The notes below the pieces were generated by a model that was not told the DNA's origin, made no database searches, and saw nothing but the letters and a program-made list of their open reading frames with translations. Below are positions 1-7,588 of a DNA stretch of 39,648 bases, in pieces. This stretch comes from Bacteroidota bacterium (GTDB lineage: Bacteria > Bacteroidota > Bacteroidia > Chitinophagales > Chitinophagaceae): assembly GCA_947476825.1 (NCBI GenBank), contig CANJRV010000020.1:1-39648 (forward strand), read 5' to 3'. Numbering within the stretch: the first letter of the stretch is position 1; the number at the start of each line of letters is the position of its first letter. A program made the position numbers and the translations under genes.

Positions 1-733
1 ACCATGTTCCTGGGAGCGCTTTGTAATGATAGATTCTACCAATTTCCTCCAAGGTCAAAGCTTTTTTAATATTCTTGCTTGCAGGAATCTGGTATCTTCT
101 TTTACCAAAAGGATAATCATCTTTGTTCATCAACTTCTCTTCTATAGCAATATTTATAATTGCTCTGAGGGGTCGGAGATAAATTCCCACAGTACTTATT
201 GACCTCCCTTTAGCCATAAACCAAGTTTCAAAATCATGCAAGAATTTTGGTGTAACTTCTTTAAATTCCAATTTAGATTTGAATAGCTTAAGACTAGTAA
301 GACTACAGGTATAAGTTCCAGCTGTACCGTGTCGACCGCTCTCGCTAATTGCATTGATTACCTTTTCAAACAATGCATAGACATTATCCACTTTTACTTT
401 TTTGGAATACATCGATTGTTCAAATGCTTCCAATGAGAAATTTGGTAAATTGATAATTACTTGATTCGCTTTTACTAAAATACCATCCAATTTGAATTTA
501 TGTTCTAGTAATTTCTTTTTTCGAGCAGGGAGAATATCCTTGCTTATCGATCCAGGATTAAGCACAAGACTAAAATCGGTCTCATTGAGATCGATACCAG
601 TGCGGAAATATTTTTGTTCACGAGCAAAAGTTACTCGGAGTTTTACAGGAAATAAACCTGTTTTTTTCTTGCGCCTACTATCTAAAATGATAGTGGCAGA
701 TGGGGTTAAAATTTGCATACTTTTTGCATACAT
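1..733 (-). CDS. Tyrosine recombinase (integrase), N-terminal part, cut by window edge
   Basis: The minus strand stays open from an ATG at 733 to the window edge (about 244 codons). An in-frame ATG at 718 is an alternative start. The N-terminal third is a basic beta-rich segment (SRRKKKTGLFPVKLRVTF, then FRTGIDLNE) typical of the Arm DNA-binding domain of Bacteroidota integrases. The next part (roughly residues 105-210) fits the helical SAM-like core-binding domain. The R-H-R-Y catalytic domain would lie beyond position 1 and cannot be checked. The gene points away from the tRNA remnant at 860-901, so it sits just inside the right end of an integrated element that extends to the left. It presumably catalyses integration and excision at that tRNA. 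Family call is firm; activity is inferred. Confidence 0.85.
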   Translation of the reverse strand, partial: MYAKSMQILTPSATIILDSRRKKKTGLFPVKLRVTFAREQKYFRTGIDLNETDFSLVLNPGSISKDILPARKKKLLEHKFKLDGILVKANQVIINLPNFSLEAFEQSMYSKKVKVDNVYALFEKVINAISESGRHGTAGTYTCSLTSLKLFKSKLEFKEVTPKFLHDFETWFMAKGRSISTVGIYLRPLRAIINIAIEEKLMNKDDYPFGKRRYQIPASKNIKKALTLEEIGRIYHYKALPGTW

Positions 734-859
734 TTAGTGTTAAATAATGAAATTAAATAAAATCAAAGGAAAGGTGTAAATCCATACAAACCAACGCCAG
801 TAAGGGTTGTGTGAGGATAAGTTAAAAAATGAAATGTAGATTAATCAAACTCTTTTAAA

Positions 860-901
860 CTGTTAATCAGAGGGTCTCTGGTTCAAGTCCAGAAGGGAGA
901 G
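860..901 (+). pseudogene. 3' remnant of tRNA-Asn(GTT): attachment site of the integrated element
   Basis: Positions 860-866 are a 7-nt anticodon loop CTGTTAA with anticodon GTT (862-864). They are followed by the 3' stem strand TCAGA, a 5-nt variable region (872-876), a perfect T arm (TCTGG-TTCAAGT-CCAGA, 877-893), the acceptor strand AGGGAGA and discriminator G901. The upstream bases (855-859) do not pair with TCAGA, and no D arm or acceptor 5' strand TCTCCCT is present, so only the 3' half exists. This is the direct repeat left when an element recombines into the 3' end of a tRNA gene. The intact tRNA-Asn should lie to the left, outside the window. CCA is not encoded. Confidence 0.8.
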
Positions 902-909
902 CGAATAAG

Positions 910-941
910 ACAAGCCATCAGAAATGATGGCTTGTTCTTTT
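910..941 (+). terminator. Rho-independent terminator of the tRNA-Asn gene
   Basis: A perfect 11-bp stem (ACAAGCCATCA, 910-920; TGATGGCTTGT, 925-935) with a GAAA loop is followed by TCTTTT. It lies 8 bases after the tRNA 3' remnant, so it is probably the original tRNA terminator and marks the start of undisturbed chromosome. Confidence 0.8.
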
Positions 942-1012
942 ATACTCATGAATAAGGTTAGTTGCATCTTTTATTTTTTCTTTGATTAATTGTATAACCT
1001 ATTTTTCAATTT

Positions 1013-1828
1013 GTGATAAAGACTTTCTCTCCATCTTCTCCGATTCTGAAAAAGTATATTGAATGCTTTTACCTTTATGAAGGCAAACCGATCTCGAAAT
1101 TTAGTTATGTGGCTTTTCCTCATTTTAATACAGGGCTTTCTTTTTTCAAGGGAGCTTCAATCAAAAGGGAGCAATGGCGTATTGAAATTTCGGAAAGCAG
1201 AGATGCAGCTGTACACATTGAAATACTAGGCAAATACACGAGCCCGCTAAAAATAGATTACAAGGGAAAAGTTCAGGAAATTTCTATTGTATTTAAACCA
1301 TTAGGTTTTAATCGTTTTGTTCGAGGTAGTTATCAATCTATTGCACCTCATTTTTCTCAACAATTTACAAATAATGTTTGGAGAGATTTTGGAAAAAATC
1401 TGTTTTCTGGAGAAGATGACTCAAGTAATTTGGAATCATTTTTACTTTCTCAATTTACTGAAATTCAAGATTTGGCACGCATTGAAGAGTCACTGAAGAA
1501 TTTAGAAAACAGTAATGATGAAATTTCCATCGCTAATCTTGCTATCCTGCTTGGATATAATCAGAAAACCTTCCAAAGACATTTTAAAAAATATATGGGT
1601 TGTACGCCGATTGAATATCGTAGAATATGCAGATTTAGACACGCCTTGACTAATAAGTTGAATAACGCCCAATTAAAAAATTTAACCGAATTGACCTATG
1701 AAGGAGGGGATTTCGACCAATCTTATTTTATCAAAGAATTCCATAAACTTACCAATCATAATCCTACAGATTTTTTTAAGACAGCAAGTAAAGTAGATGG
1801 GGATAAGATAGTTTGGGTAATAAAGTAG
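1013..1828 (+). CDS. AraC-family transcriptional regulator
   Basis: A 271-residue protein. The C-terminal third (about 165-258) is an AraC-type double helix-turn-helix. It has the first-helix sequence SIANLAILLGYNQKTFQRHFKK and the closing part FIKEFHKLTNHNPTDFFK, the family signature near the end. The N-terminal part (1-130) resembles the DUF6597-type sensor domain found in Bacteroidota regulators of this class. The start is GTG; no ATG precedes it in frame, and conserved sequence begins at once. The ligand is not evident. It is the first intact gene after the element boundary and is followed after 66 bases by a small membrane protein that it might control. A fragment of a paralogous gene lies at 2201-2257. 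Confidence 0.85.
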   Translation: MIKTFSPSSPILKKYIECFYLYEGKPISKFSYVAFPHFNTGLSFFKGASIKREQWRIEISESRDAAVHIEILGKYTSPLKIDYKGKVQEISIVFKPLGFNRFVRGSYQSIAPHFSQQFTNNVWRDFGKNLFSGEDDSSNLESFLLSQFTEIQDLARIEESLKNLENSNDEISIANLAILLGYNQKTFQRHFKKYMGCTPIEYRRICRFRHALTNKLNNAQLKNLTELTYEGGDFDQSYFIKEFHKLTNHNPTDFFKTASKVDGDKIVWVIK

Positions 1829-1894
1829 TGTCCAAAAAGTACAATTTTGTGTAGATAGGGCTTTCTAATTTTGGGCTAAATAAAATATGTCAAA

Positions 1895-2137
1895 ATGAAA
1901 ACTCCTATTAACAAATTTCTTTATGTTGGATTCCTATTGTTAGGAATTTACCAAGCCCTGTTTACCAAAGATTATATCCAAGCGGCATCTTCTCTTGGCA
2001 TTGGAATGGCATTTGACCCTTTCAATCCAGAGCAAAAATGGAATGATAGACCTACTTGGCAGAAAGTGGTTTTAATCATTCACCTTGCTTTAGTTGCAGC
2101 AATGTTCGGATTGGGAATTGGTTTGAATGATAAATAA
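1895..2137 (+). CDS. Small two-helix membrane protein, function unknown
   Basis: This 80-residue protein starts at ATG. A first hydrophobic segment lies at about 8-25 (FLYVGFLLLGIYQALF) and a second at about 57-76 (VVLIIHLALVAAMFGLGIGL). Between them is a short loop rich in Asp, Pro and Trp (FDPFNPEQKWNDRPTW). Similar small proteins are annotated as hypothetical in Bacteroidota. Its place directly behind the AraC-type regulator, same strand, suggests shared transcription or regulation, but no promoter signal was identified. The gene model is good; function is unknown. Confidence 0.6.
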   Translation: MKTPINKFLYVGFLLLGIYQALFTKDYIQAASSLGIGMAFDPFNPEQKWNDRPTWQKVVLIIHLALVAAMFGLGIGLNDK

Positions 2138-2200
2138 TCTTACTTCCGTTTGATATGATGTTTAACCCATTAACCTCATTATTGTTATAATCAATCAAAG

Positions 2201-2257
2201 CATTTTAATTGCAACTTTCATTCGAAAAGAGAACAAAATGGAAAGATTGAAATTTCA
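2201..2257 (+). pseudogene. Remnant of a second AraC-type regulator (sensor-domain fragment)
   Basis: Read in the frame starting at 2201, the sequence gives HFNCNFHSKREQNGKIEIS. This aligns with residues 37-60 of the AraC regulator at 1013-1828 (HFN, then KREQ, then IEIS), allowing a 4-5 residue deletion. A stop follows shortly, and no start or helix-turn-helix part remains. It is best explained as a degraded paralogue. The match is short, so this is a moderate call. Confidence 0.45.
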
Positions 2258-2424
2258 ATAAGGCTTTTTTAGTTTTATCTAAAACCTACTAAATGCCTTC
2301 CGGGCTTGAAGCATCTGTGCTTTTGTAAGAAAATTGGACGGGTTACTGGAAATAGGATAATTTATAGGATCATATTTCAAGATTTTAGAATTAGCAGAAT
2401 AAGATTTATTTATCTCGTCGTGCT

Positions 2425-2456
2425 AATCCTCTAATCCTGTGCATCCTGATGCAGAC
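2425..2456 (+). repeat. Dispersed repeat: triple AATCCT word ending in GCAGAC
   Basis: AATCCT, AATCCT and ATCCT words at about 8-10 base spacing end in GATGCAGAC. The layout matches 9559-9599 and 39519-39560, which end in TTCAGAC. This copy lacks an obvious GTCTGAA partner arm. Confidence 0.45.
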
Positions 2457-2636
2457 TTATTTTATAAGCAAACACTATTATACTCAGATATTAATTTGTA
2501 TTTTGCAAATTGATTTTGAGAATATAAAATAATAGTTGACAGGACTAAGCTGATATCAATAAAGGCAAGAGTAGGCAAAAACTTTATACTCGATGAAAAA
2601 GGGTAAGCGAACAACAAGTAAAAAAAACAATAACTT

Positions 2637-3053
2637 ATGAAGTTGTATGGTCTTAAAGCAATATTATTCATTACTATAGGTCTGTTTCTGTTTGCATTAT
2701 TATTTTATTTTGCTGAACATCAGAAAGAAAGCCTATTGAGCAGGATTTTATTTTTTAAGTATATCTACCTCTTTATGGTTATCACTTGCTTTCAAGTAAT
2801 TACTATAAGAGGGAATATTTTTAGGATCTATAAATTTTCTATGCTATTCTCAAGAAATAGGAGAATTGATTTAGATAAGATAAATGAAGTAGTGATTCGT
2901 ATTCAAGGTTTTCAAATTCGAGTATTTCAATTAAATTTTATTGGAGATAATTTCAATGAAAATATCCATGGTTGTCTAACAAATATTGAGGATAAATCTT
3001 TAGGAAATTATTTATCTATTATCGATAAAAAAGTAACAATTGAATTGGACTAA
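2637..3053 (+). CDS. Small membrane protein with cytoplasmic tail, function unknown
   Basis: A 138-residue protein starting at ATG. Two hydrophobic helices occupy about 7-26 (LKAILFITIGLFLFALLFYF) and 38-60. The remaining 75 residues are soluble and beta-rich (RRIDLDKINEVVIRIQGFQI). That layout, two helices followed by a PH-like fold, is seen in many small bacterial bPH2 or YcxB-like proteins, but no diagnostic motif is present. No operon partner is evident; a 291-base gap follows. I do not recognise a specific family. Confidence 0.5.
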   Translation: MKLYGLKAILFITIGLFLFALLFYFAEHQKESLLSRILFFKYIYLFMVITCFQVITIRGNIFRIYKFSMLFSRNRRIDLDKINEVVIRIQGFQIRVFQLNFIGDNFNENIHGCLTNIEDKSLGNYLSIIDKKVTIELD

Positions 3054-3149
3054 TATCTTTCAAATGTCAAACACAACTGAATGAGCCTTTGCTTTATTGT
3101 TTAACCAATATGCATTTATAAGGATACAATTCATTTATTTGTCAAGTCT

Positions 3150-3192
3150 CTTCATCCGTTAAATCCCTTTCATCCTCTTACCTCCGTGGTTC
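3150..3192 (-). repeat. Inverted partial copy of the GGAT-type dispersed repeat
   Basis: The reverse complement reads CACGGAGGTAAGAGGATGAA and continues with GGGATTTAACGGATG. This resembles CACGGATGAAGAGGATGAAT in the two copies at 39392-39469 and 39571-39648. The copy is diverged and sits between two hypothetical genes. Confidence 0.4.
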
Positions 3193-3344
3193 TAATATTA
3201 GTAGTTTAACACTTTCCATTTCATCTTCTTCACTATTTGTTATCAAATTATTACTAATTATCTAAACTAAATTCTAAAAAAAGTTCGTTATTTGCTGGAA
3301 TCTTTGCAAAAGCAAATTTTATTCATCATCTAATTATTAAATCA

Positions 3345-4007
3345 TTGTTAGCTTTAGGTAAACAAATTCAAACTATAATAAAGGAGTGGCGTTCTAGTTT
3401 CAGAGAGCCTTCTTTTGCTTGGAAGATATTGTTGATGCCCGGTTTGTTTTTTGTTTATTCTGCTATTACACAAAAACTTGGCAATTTCGTAGAAATGCGC
3501 AAGGGCATGGTTCTTGATGATAAATTGTTGTACTGGTTTCCAAGTTATGATTTCTCTTTCTATATTTTTATTCTATTATATTCTTCTTTGACATTAGTTG
3601 TCCTAACACATTTAGATAAACCAAAAATCATTTTACGAATTATAGAAATGCACTTTTTGGTTGCTGTTGTTCGTCAACTTTGTATATTGCTCATTGCACT
3701 CGATCCACCAGCTGGCATTATTGTTTTACGGGATGTATTTTTAGAAAATACCGTTTACCCACGCAATTCCCCACTGACCAAAGATTTATTTTTTAGTGGT
3801 CATGTTGCGAGTATATTCCTTTATTTTTTATGTGCCGAGAAGAAATATATCAAAGGATTTTTGATTTCTGCAACTTTCTTGATGAGTTTTATGATACTAA
3901 GTATGCGCGTACATTATACCTATGATGTATATGGCGCTATATTTTTTACTTACCTTATTTACAAATTCCCAAGTTGGATTCGCAGTAGAGAAATGGTGAT
4001 GCGCTAA
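3345..4007 (+). CDS. PAP2 / sphingomyelin-synthase-like membrane phosphatase-family protein
   Basis: A 220-residue integral membrane protein with about five or six hydrophobic segments (27-41, 70-88, 98-118, 150-163, 171-186, 195-206). Two motifs support the PAP2_C (sphingomyelin synthase-like) family: DLFFSGHVAS (147-156) and RVHYTYDVYGA (188-198). They supply the expected His153, His190 and Asp194 of the lipid phosphatase/phosphocholine-transferase active site. It may act on a membrane lipid phosphate or headgroup; substrate unknown. The start is TTG. No ATG or GTG precedes it in frame, and the next ATG (residue 31) would cut into the first helix. It stands alone, 70 bases before dtd. Confidence 0.65.
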   Translation: MLALGKQIQTIIKEWRSSFREPSFAWKILLMPGLFFVYSAITQKLGNFVEMRKGMVLDDKLLYWFPSYDFSFYIFILLYSSLTLVVLTHLDKPKIILRIIEMHFLVAVVRQLCILLIALDPPAGIIVLRDVFLENTVYPRNSPLTKDLFFSGHVASIFLYFLCAEKKYIKGFLISATFLMSFMILSMRVHYTYDVYGAIFFTYLIYKFPSWIRSREMVMR

Positions 4008-4077
4008 GGGTATACAAAAGTTGTTGATTGTTTCTTTTTGAGCAATGATTTGCCTGTAATTTATTATTTTCGAGGCC

Positions 4078-4530
4078 ATGAGAGCGATTATTCAACGAGT
4101 GAAAAATGCCAACGTAAGTATTGAAGGCAACCTAACCGCAAACATTGAACAAGGCTTATTGGTTTTATTAGGCATTGAAGCGGAAGATACAGTGGACGAT
4201 ATCACATGGCTCAGTGCGAAAATTGTACAAATGCGTATTTTCAATGATCAGCAACATTTGATGAATTTATCACTGCACGATGTACAAGCAAATATTTTAT
4301 TGGTAAGCCAATTCACCTTACATGCTTCTACCAAAAAAGGAAATCGACCTTCCTTTATTCTTGCTGCGAAACCAAATATCGCTATTCCTTTATATGAAGC
4401 CATGATTGTGCAATTGGAAAAGGATTTGGGTAAAAAAATTCAGACAGGAAGCTTTGGAGCAGATATGCAAGTTTCATTAGTAAATGACGGTCCCGTGACT
4501 ATCTTTATTGACTCAAAACAAAAACAATAA
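4078..4530 (+). CDS. dtd: D-aminoacyl-tRNA deacylase
   Basis: A full-length 150-residue DTD that hydrolyses D-amino acids (and glycine misloaded on tRNA-Ala) from tRNA, a cytoplasmic proofreading step. Hallmarks visible are the N-terminal MRAIIQRV strand, the SQFTLHA motif (77-83, catalytic Thr80) and the chiral-selection motif NDGPVT (136-141), which carries the cross-subunit Gly-Pro pair. The ATG start fits the family N-terminus exactly. It ends only 3 bases before the MazG-like gene, so the two are almost certainly cotranscribed. A TATTTTCG element just upstream is one base from the Bacteroidota -7 consensus. Confidence 0.95.
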   Translation: MRAIIQRVKNANVSIEGNLTANIEQGLLVLLGIEAEDTVDDITWLSAKIVQMRIFNDQQHLMNLSLHDVQANILLVSQFTLHASTKKGNRPSFILAAKPNIAIPLYEAMIVQLEKDLGKKIQTGSFGADMQVSLVNDGPVTIFIDSKQKQ

Positions 4531-4533
4531 AAT

Positions 4534-4860
4534 ATGCAACTGCAAGAATTGCAACAAGAAGTAGATGATTGGATAAAAACCTATGGTGTTCGCTATTTCA
4601 ACCACTTGACGAATTTAGGCATATTGATGGAAGAGGTTGGCGAACTATCTCGCATCATGGTGCGCACTTATGGTGAACAAAGTTCTAAACCGCAAGACAA
4701 TACAAAAAATATTGCCGATGAAATGGCGGATATACTTTGGGTTTTAACAGCATTGGCAAATCAATGCGATGTAAATCTAGAAGAAGCCATGAAAAAAAAT
4801 ATAGAAAAGAAAACGAATCGGGATAAGACAAGACACCAGGAAAACCAAAAATTGCTGTAA
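4534..4860 (+). CDS. MazG-like nucleotide pyrophosphohydrolase
   Basis: A 108-residue single-domain all-alpha NTP pyrophosphohydrolase. The metal-binding signature is present as E34-x-x-E37 (MEEVGELSR) and E63-x-x-D66 (ADEMADILWVL), which coordinate Mg ions for hydrolysis of NTPs or dNTPs to monophosphates. The length matches short MazG-like housecleaning enzymes rather than two-domain MazG. It follows dtd after 3 bases, giving a two-gene quality-control operon (misacylated tRNA plus non-canonical nucleotides). A weak AT-rich inverted repeat (GCATTT/AAATGC, about 4872-4896) follows. The substrate is not predictable from sequence. Confidence 0.85.
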   Translation: MQLQELQQEVDDWIKTYGVRYFNHLTNLGILMEEVGELSRIMVRTYGEQSSKPQDNTKNIADEMADILWVLTALANQCDVNLEEAMKKNIEKKTNRDKTRHQENQKLL

Positions 4861-4924
4861 TGCTACTTTGCATTTTTCAATAAAAAATAAATGCCAATGC
4901 TCGCATAGATTATTCTTAAATTTC

Positions 4925-4955
4925 TTGAAAATATTTTATTTAAAAATTAGTTTTG
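4925..4955 (+). promoter_or_regulatory. Bacteroidota-type promoter for the MBOAT/SGNH operon
   Basis: A -33 TTG at 4925-4927 and a -7 TAGTTTTG (TAnnTTTG) at 4948-4955 are separated by 20 bases, matching the known Bacteroidota housekeeping promoter. Predicted transcription starts about 4961, roughly 68 bases before the MBOAT start codon. Confidence 0.6.
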
Positions 4956-4962
4956 CCTACTC

Positions 4963-5025
4963 ATGAAAAAAAAACAAGTCTCTACACATTATCCTTCATC
5001 GAACACGAAAATTTCCATTGGATAA
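4963..5025 (+). CDS. Possible 20-codon leader ORF ahead of the MBOAT gene
   Basis: ATG at 4963 opens a reading frame MKKKQVSTHYPSSNTKISIG ending in TAA at 5023-5025, three bases before the MBOAT ATG. With the predicted promoter ending at 4955 it would lie at the very 5' end of the transcript. It could be translated and coupled to the next gene, or be chance. No attenuator-like codon run is visible. Confidence 0.2.
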   Translation: MKKKQVSTHYPSSNTKISIG

Positions 5026-5028
5026 GGT

Positions 5029-6465
5029 ATGCTTTTTAACTCCATTGAATTCGCCATTTTCTTACCCATTATTTTTGCACTGTATTGGTTTGTGGATCCG
5101 AAAAGTGTAAGGGTTCAAAATATTTTATTATTAGTTGCGAGTTATTATTTTTATGCTTGTTGGGATTGGCGCTTTTTATTCCTCTTGGTATTTTCAACCT
5201 TACTAGATTATTACACAGGAATAAAAATGCATGAAGCAAGTACAGTCAAATTAAAAAAGATATGGCTCTGGATCAGTATCGGAATTAATTTGGGCTTCTT
5301 AGGCGTATTTAAATATTACAACTTTTTTGCTACTTCTTTTGAAAGCGCATTGTCTGAAATAGGCGTGCATGTTAATTTGTGGACTATCCAAGTTATCCTA
5401 CCTGTTGGTATTTCATTCTATACTTTCCATGGATTGTCGTATGTGATTGATATTTATAAAAATAAAATTAAGCCAGAAAGGAATTTCATCGATTACACTT
5501 TATTCGTGAGTTTTTTTCCATTGCTTGTAGCTGGACCAATCGAAAGAGCAACCCATCTTTTACCACAAATTCAAAGAGAAAGAACCTTCGATTATACAAA
5601 AGCAATTGATGGTTTGCGTCAAATTTTATGGGGATTGTTTAAAAAAGTAGTCATCGCAGATCAATGTGCTATCTATGCGAATCAAATTTTTTCGAATGCG
5701 TCCGATTATTCTGGTAGCACGCTTTTACTTGGGGCATTATTTTTTACATTTCAAATCTATGGCGATTTCTCTGGCTATTCCGATATTGCGATTGGAACGG
5801 CAAAATTGTTTGGTATAGATCTTCTGCGAAATTTTGCATTCCCATATTTCTCCAGAGATATAGCAGAGTTTTGGCGCAGATGGCATATTTCATTATCTAG
5901 TTGGTTTAGAGATTATTTATACATTCCGCTGGGAGGGAGTAAGGGCGGCACTTGGACTAAAGTAAGAAACACATTTATCATATTTATTGTCAGCGGTTTT
6001 TGGCATGGCGCCAATTGGACATTTCTGGTTTGGGGTTTTTTAAACGCCTTGTATATCATGCCTTCCATTGTATTAAAATCCAATAGAAATCATTTGGATA
6101 TCGTCGCACAAGGAAAGTATTTGCCAAGCCTTCGCGAATTCGGAGGCATGCTCATTACATTTTTACTCACTGTATTAGCTTGGATATTTTTCAGATCGGA
6201 AGATTTAACACATGCCATCCAGTATATTTCTACCATAGCTTCACCTTCTTTATTTACCATTCCAACATTCAGACCCTTTGTTCTTTTTTTATTCTTGCTT
6301 TTCTTTTTCGGTATGGAATGGATAGGCAGGGAACAGCAATTTGCGTTGGCAAAAATAGGCGAGCGTTGGCCTTCTTGGTTAAGATGGATCATGTACTATG
6401 CTTTTATCATTGCTATATTTGCCTTCGTGGGTAAAGAGCAACAATTTATTTATTTTCAATTTTAA
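5029..6465 (+). CDS. MBOAT-family O-acyltransferase (AlgI-like)
   Basis: A 478-residue polytopic membrane protein of the MBOAT family. It is predicted to transfer an acyl group, typically acetyl, across the inner membrane onto a cell-surface polymer. The family core is complete: QIYGDFSGYSDIAIG (242-256), FAFPYFSRDIAEFWRRWHIS (269-288), SWFRDYLYIPLGG (291-303) and SGFWHGANWTFLVWG (322-336), with catalytic His326. Length and topology match AlgI/PatA/DltB-type proteins. A recognisable promoter lies upstream. The gene runs 3 bases before an SGNH-like membrane protein, the usual partner that finishes acyl transfer outside the membrane. No polysaccharide biosynthesis genes are adjacent, so the acceptor is unknown. 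Confidence 0.9.
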   Translation: MLFNSIEFAIFLPIIFALYWFVDPKSVRVQNILLLVASYYFYACWDWRFLFLLVFSTLLDYYTGIKMHEASTVKLKKIWLWISIGINLGFLGVFKYYNFFATSFESALSEIGVHVNLWTIQVILPVGISFYTFHGLSYVIDIYKNKIKPERNFIDYTLFVSFFPLLVAGPIERATHLLPQIQRERTFDYTKAIDGLRQILWGLFKKVVIADQCAIYANQIFSNASDYSGSTLLLGALFFTFQIYGDFSGYSDIAIGTAKLFGIDLLRNFAFPYFSRDIAEFWRRWHISLSSWFRDYLYIPLGGSKGGTWTKVRNTFIIFIVSGFWHGANWTFLVWGFLNALYIMPSIVLKSNRNHLDIVAQGKYLPSLREFGGMLITFLLTVLAWIFFRSEDLTHAIQYISTIASPSLFTIPTFRPFVLFLFLLFFFGMEWIGREQQFALAKIGERWPSWLRWIMYYAFIIAIFAFVGKEQQFIYFQF

Positions 6466-6468
6466 AGA

Positions 6469-7479
6469 ATGCGAAAATTTATTCAAAGGGTAATTCATTT
6501 TTTCTTAGTTGCTGGTATTGCCATGTCGCTTTTGTTGATTAGTTATGTGTGCTTTGATCCGTTCGTAGTCTTAAAGAAAATACATTACCATTCTATTCCC
6601 ATTGGCAATCCGAATCGCGATTATTTATCTACCGAATTATTTCTAAAAAATTATAAAACATACCATTACAACTCCTTTATTTTCGGTAGTTCCAGGACCT
6701 TGGCCTATCGCATAGATTCTTGGGATAAGTATTTGCCAAAAGAAGCTAAGCCATTCAAGTTTGATGCGTATGGGGAAACCATTTATGGCATCTATACGAA
6801 GATGAAATTTTTAGATAAGTTAAATGTAAAAATGGATAATGCCTTACTTATTTTTTGTAGAAATATTACATTTCAACGTCCGCATAATTCGGATAATCAT
6901 TTAACCATCAAACATCCAGCAACTTCAGGTGAAAGTGAGTGGATGTTTCATTGGGTATTTTTTAAGGCCTATTTGAATCCGAATTATTTCTTTGAATTTT
7001 TATGGCATATAATCACGGGCAAGCAAAAAGTGATAGACGCCGAAATGTTGCACTTAAATAAATTTACTTTCGATTCTGTTCGCAATGAAATGGATTTGAA
7101 AGCCAAAGAGAATTCGATCAACTTAGGCATGAATGTGTATTATATGGAAAAGAAAAATCTGTTTTATAAACGTAAGGGAGAATTGCTAGACCCAAAGTCG
7201 AAAATAAGAAAGACGCAATTGTTTATGTTGAAGGAGATAAAAAGATTGCTTGAAAAACACAATACCAACTATAGAATTGTCATCAGCCCTTTGTACGAAC
7301 AAATGAAATTTAGTGTAGAAGACAGGCGAATTTTAAATCAATTATTTGGCGATCATATCCATGACTTTTCAGGTAAAAATTATTTTACAGATGATGTGAC
7401 GCATTATTATGAAGCCAGTCATTACCGCCCGATGATAGGGGATAGTATTTTATCTATTATTTATGCAGATAAAAAATAA
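6469..7479 (+). CDS. Membrane-anchored SGNH-like protein, MBOAT partner
   Basis: A 336-residue protein with one N-terminal membrane anchor (about 9-30) and a long extracytoplasmic domain. IFGSSRT (71-77) fits the nucleophile block I of SGNH/GDSL hydrolases. The C-terminal part DDVTHYYEASHYRP (308-321) supplies the Asp and His expected for block V, as in AlgJ/AlgX, DltD and DUF1574-type proteins. It starts 3 bases after the MBOAT gene, so the two are translated together. By analogy with AlgI-AlgJ/X and DltB-DltD pairs, it probably receives the acyl group and moves it to the final acceptor. Overall similarity to named families is low; the call rests on these motifs plus context. Confidence 0.65.
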   Translation: MRKFIQRVIHFFLVAGIAMSLLLISYVCFDPFVVLKKIHYHSIPIGNPNRDYLSTELFLKNYKTYHYNSFIFGSSRTLAYRIDSWDKYLPKEAKPFKFDAYGETIYGIYTKMKFLDKLNVKMDNALLIFCRNITFQRPHNSDNHLTIKHPATSGESEWMFHWVFFKAYLNPNYFFEFLWHIITGKQKVIDAEMLHLNKFTFDSVRNEMDLKAKENSINLGMNVYYMEKKNLFYKRKGELLDPKSKIRKTQLFMLKEIKRLLEKHNTNYRIVISPLYEQMKFSVEDRRILNQLFGDHIHDFSGKNYFTDDVTHYYEASHYRPMIGDSILSIIYADKK

Positions 7480-7564
7480 AGCTAGATTGAAAAGTTAGGC
7501 AAGTTATTCTGCATTCTAATTTGCAATTTGAAAATTTATCCCCTAGGTATTACTTGTTTTTTAG

Positions 7565-7572
7565 TAGGTTTG
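7565..7572 (+). promoter_or_regulatory. Possible -7 promoter element for the TPR gene
   Basis: TAGGTTTG matches TAnnTTTG, 16 bases before the TPR start codon. No TTG lies at the proper upstream spacing, so support is partial. Confidence 0.3.
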
Positions 7573-7588
7573 CAATTTTCAAAAAGCC

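Larger units (their letters stand above)
2138..2636. other. Gene-free stretch with decayed sequence
   Basis: About 500 bases without a convincing intact gene. It holds a short remnant of an AraC-family gene (2201-2257) and one copy of a dispersed AATC-type repeat (2425-2456). A 69-codon hydrophobic minus-strand frame (2462-2671) was rejected. This looks like an eroding intergenic region near the integration boundary. Confidence 0.5.

Noticed and set aside
492-737. 81-codon plus-strand frame near the left end
   Set aside because: It lies antisense to the integrase gene, whose translation is clearly family-like. It is a shadow frame.
840-905. Complete tRNA gene at the element boundary
   Set aside because: No D arm, no acceptor 5' strand, and the anticodon stem 5' side does not pair. 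Only the 3' half is present.
2462-2671. 69-codon hydrophobic minus-strand frame
   Set aside because: It overlaps the start of the better-supported membrane-protein gene at 2637 and begins in repeat-like AT-rich DNA. There is no conserved feature.
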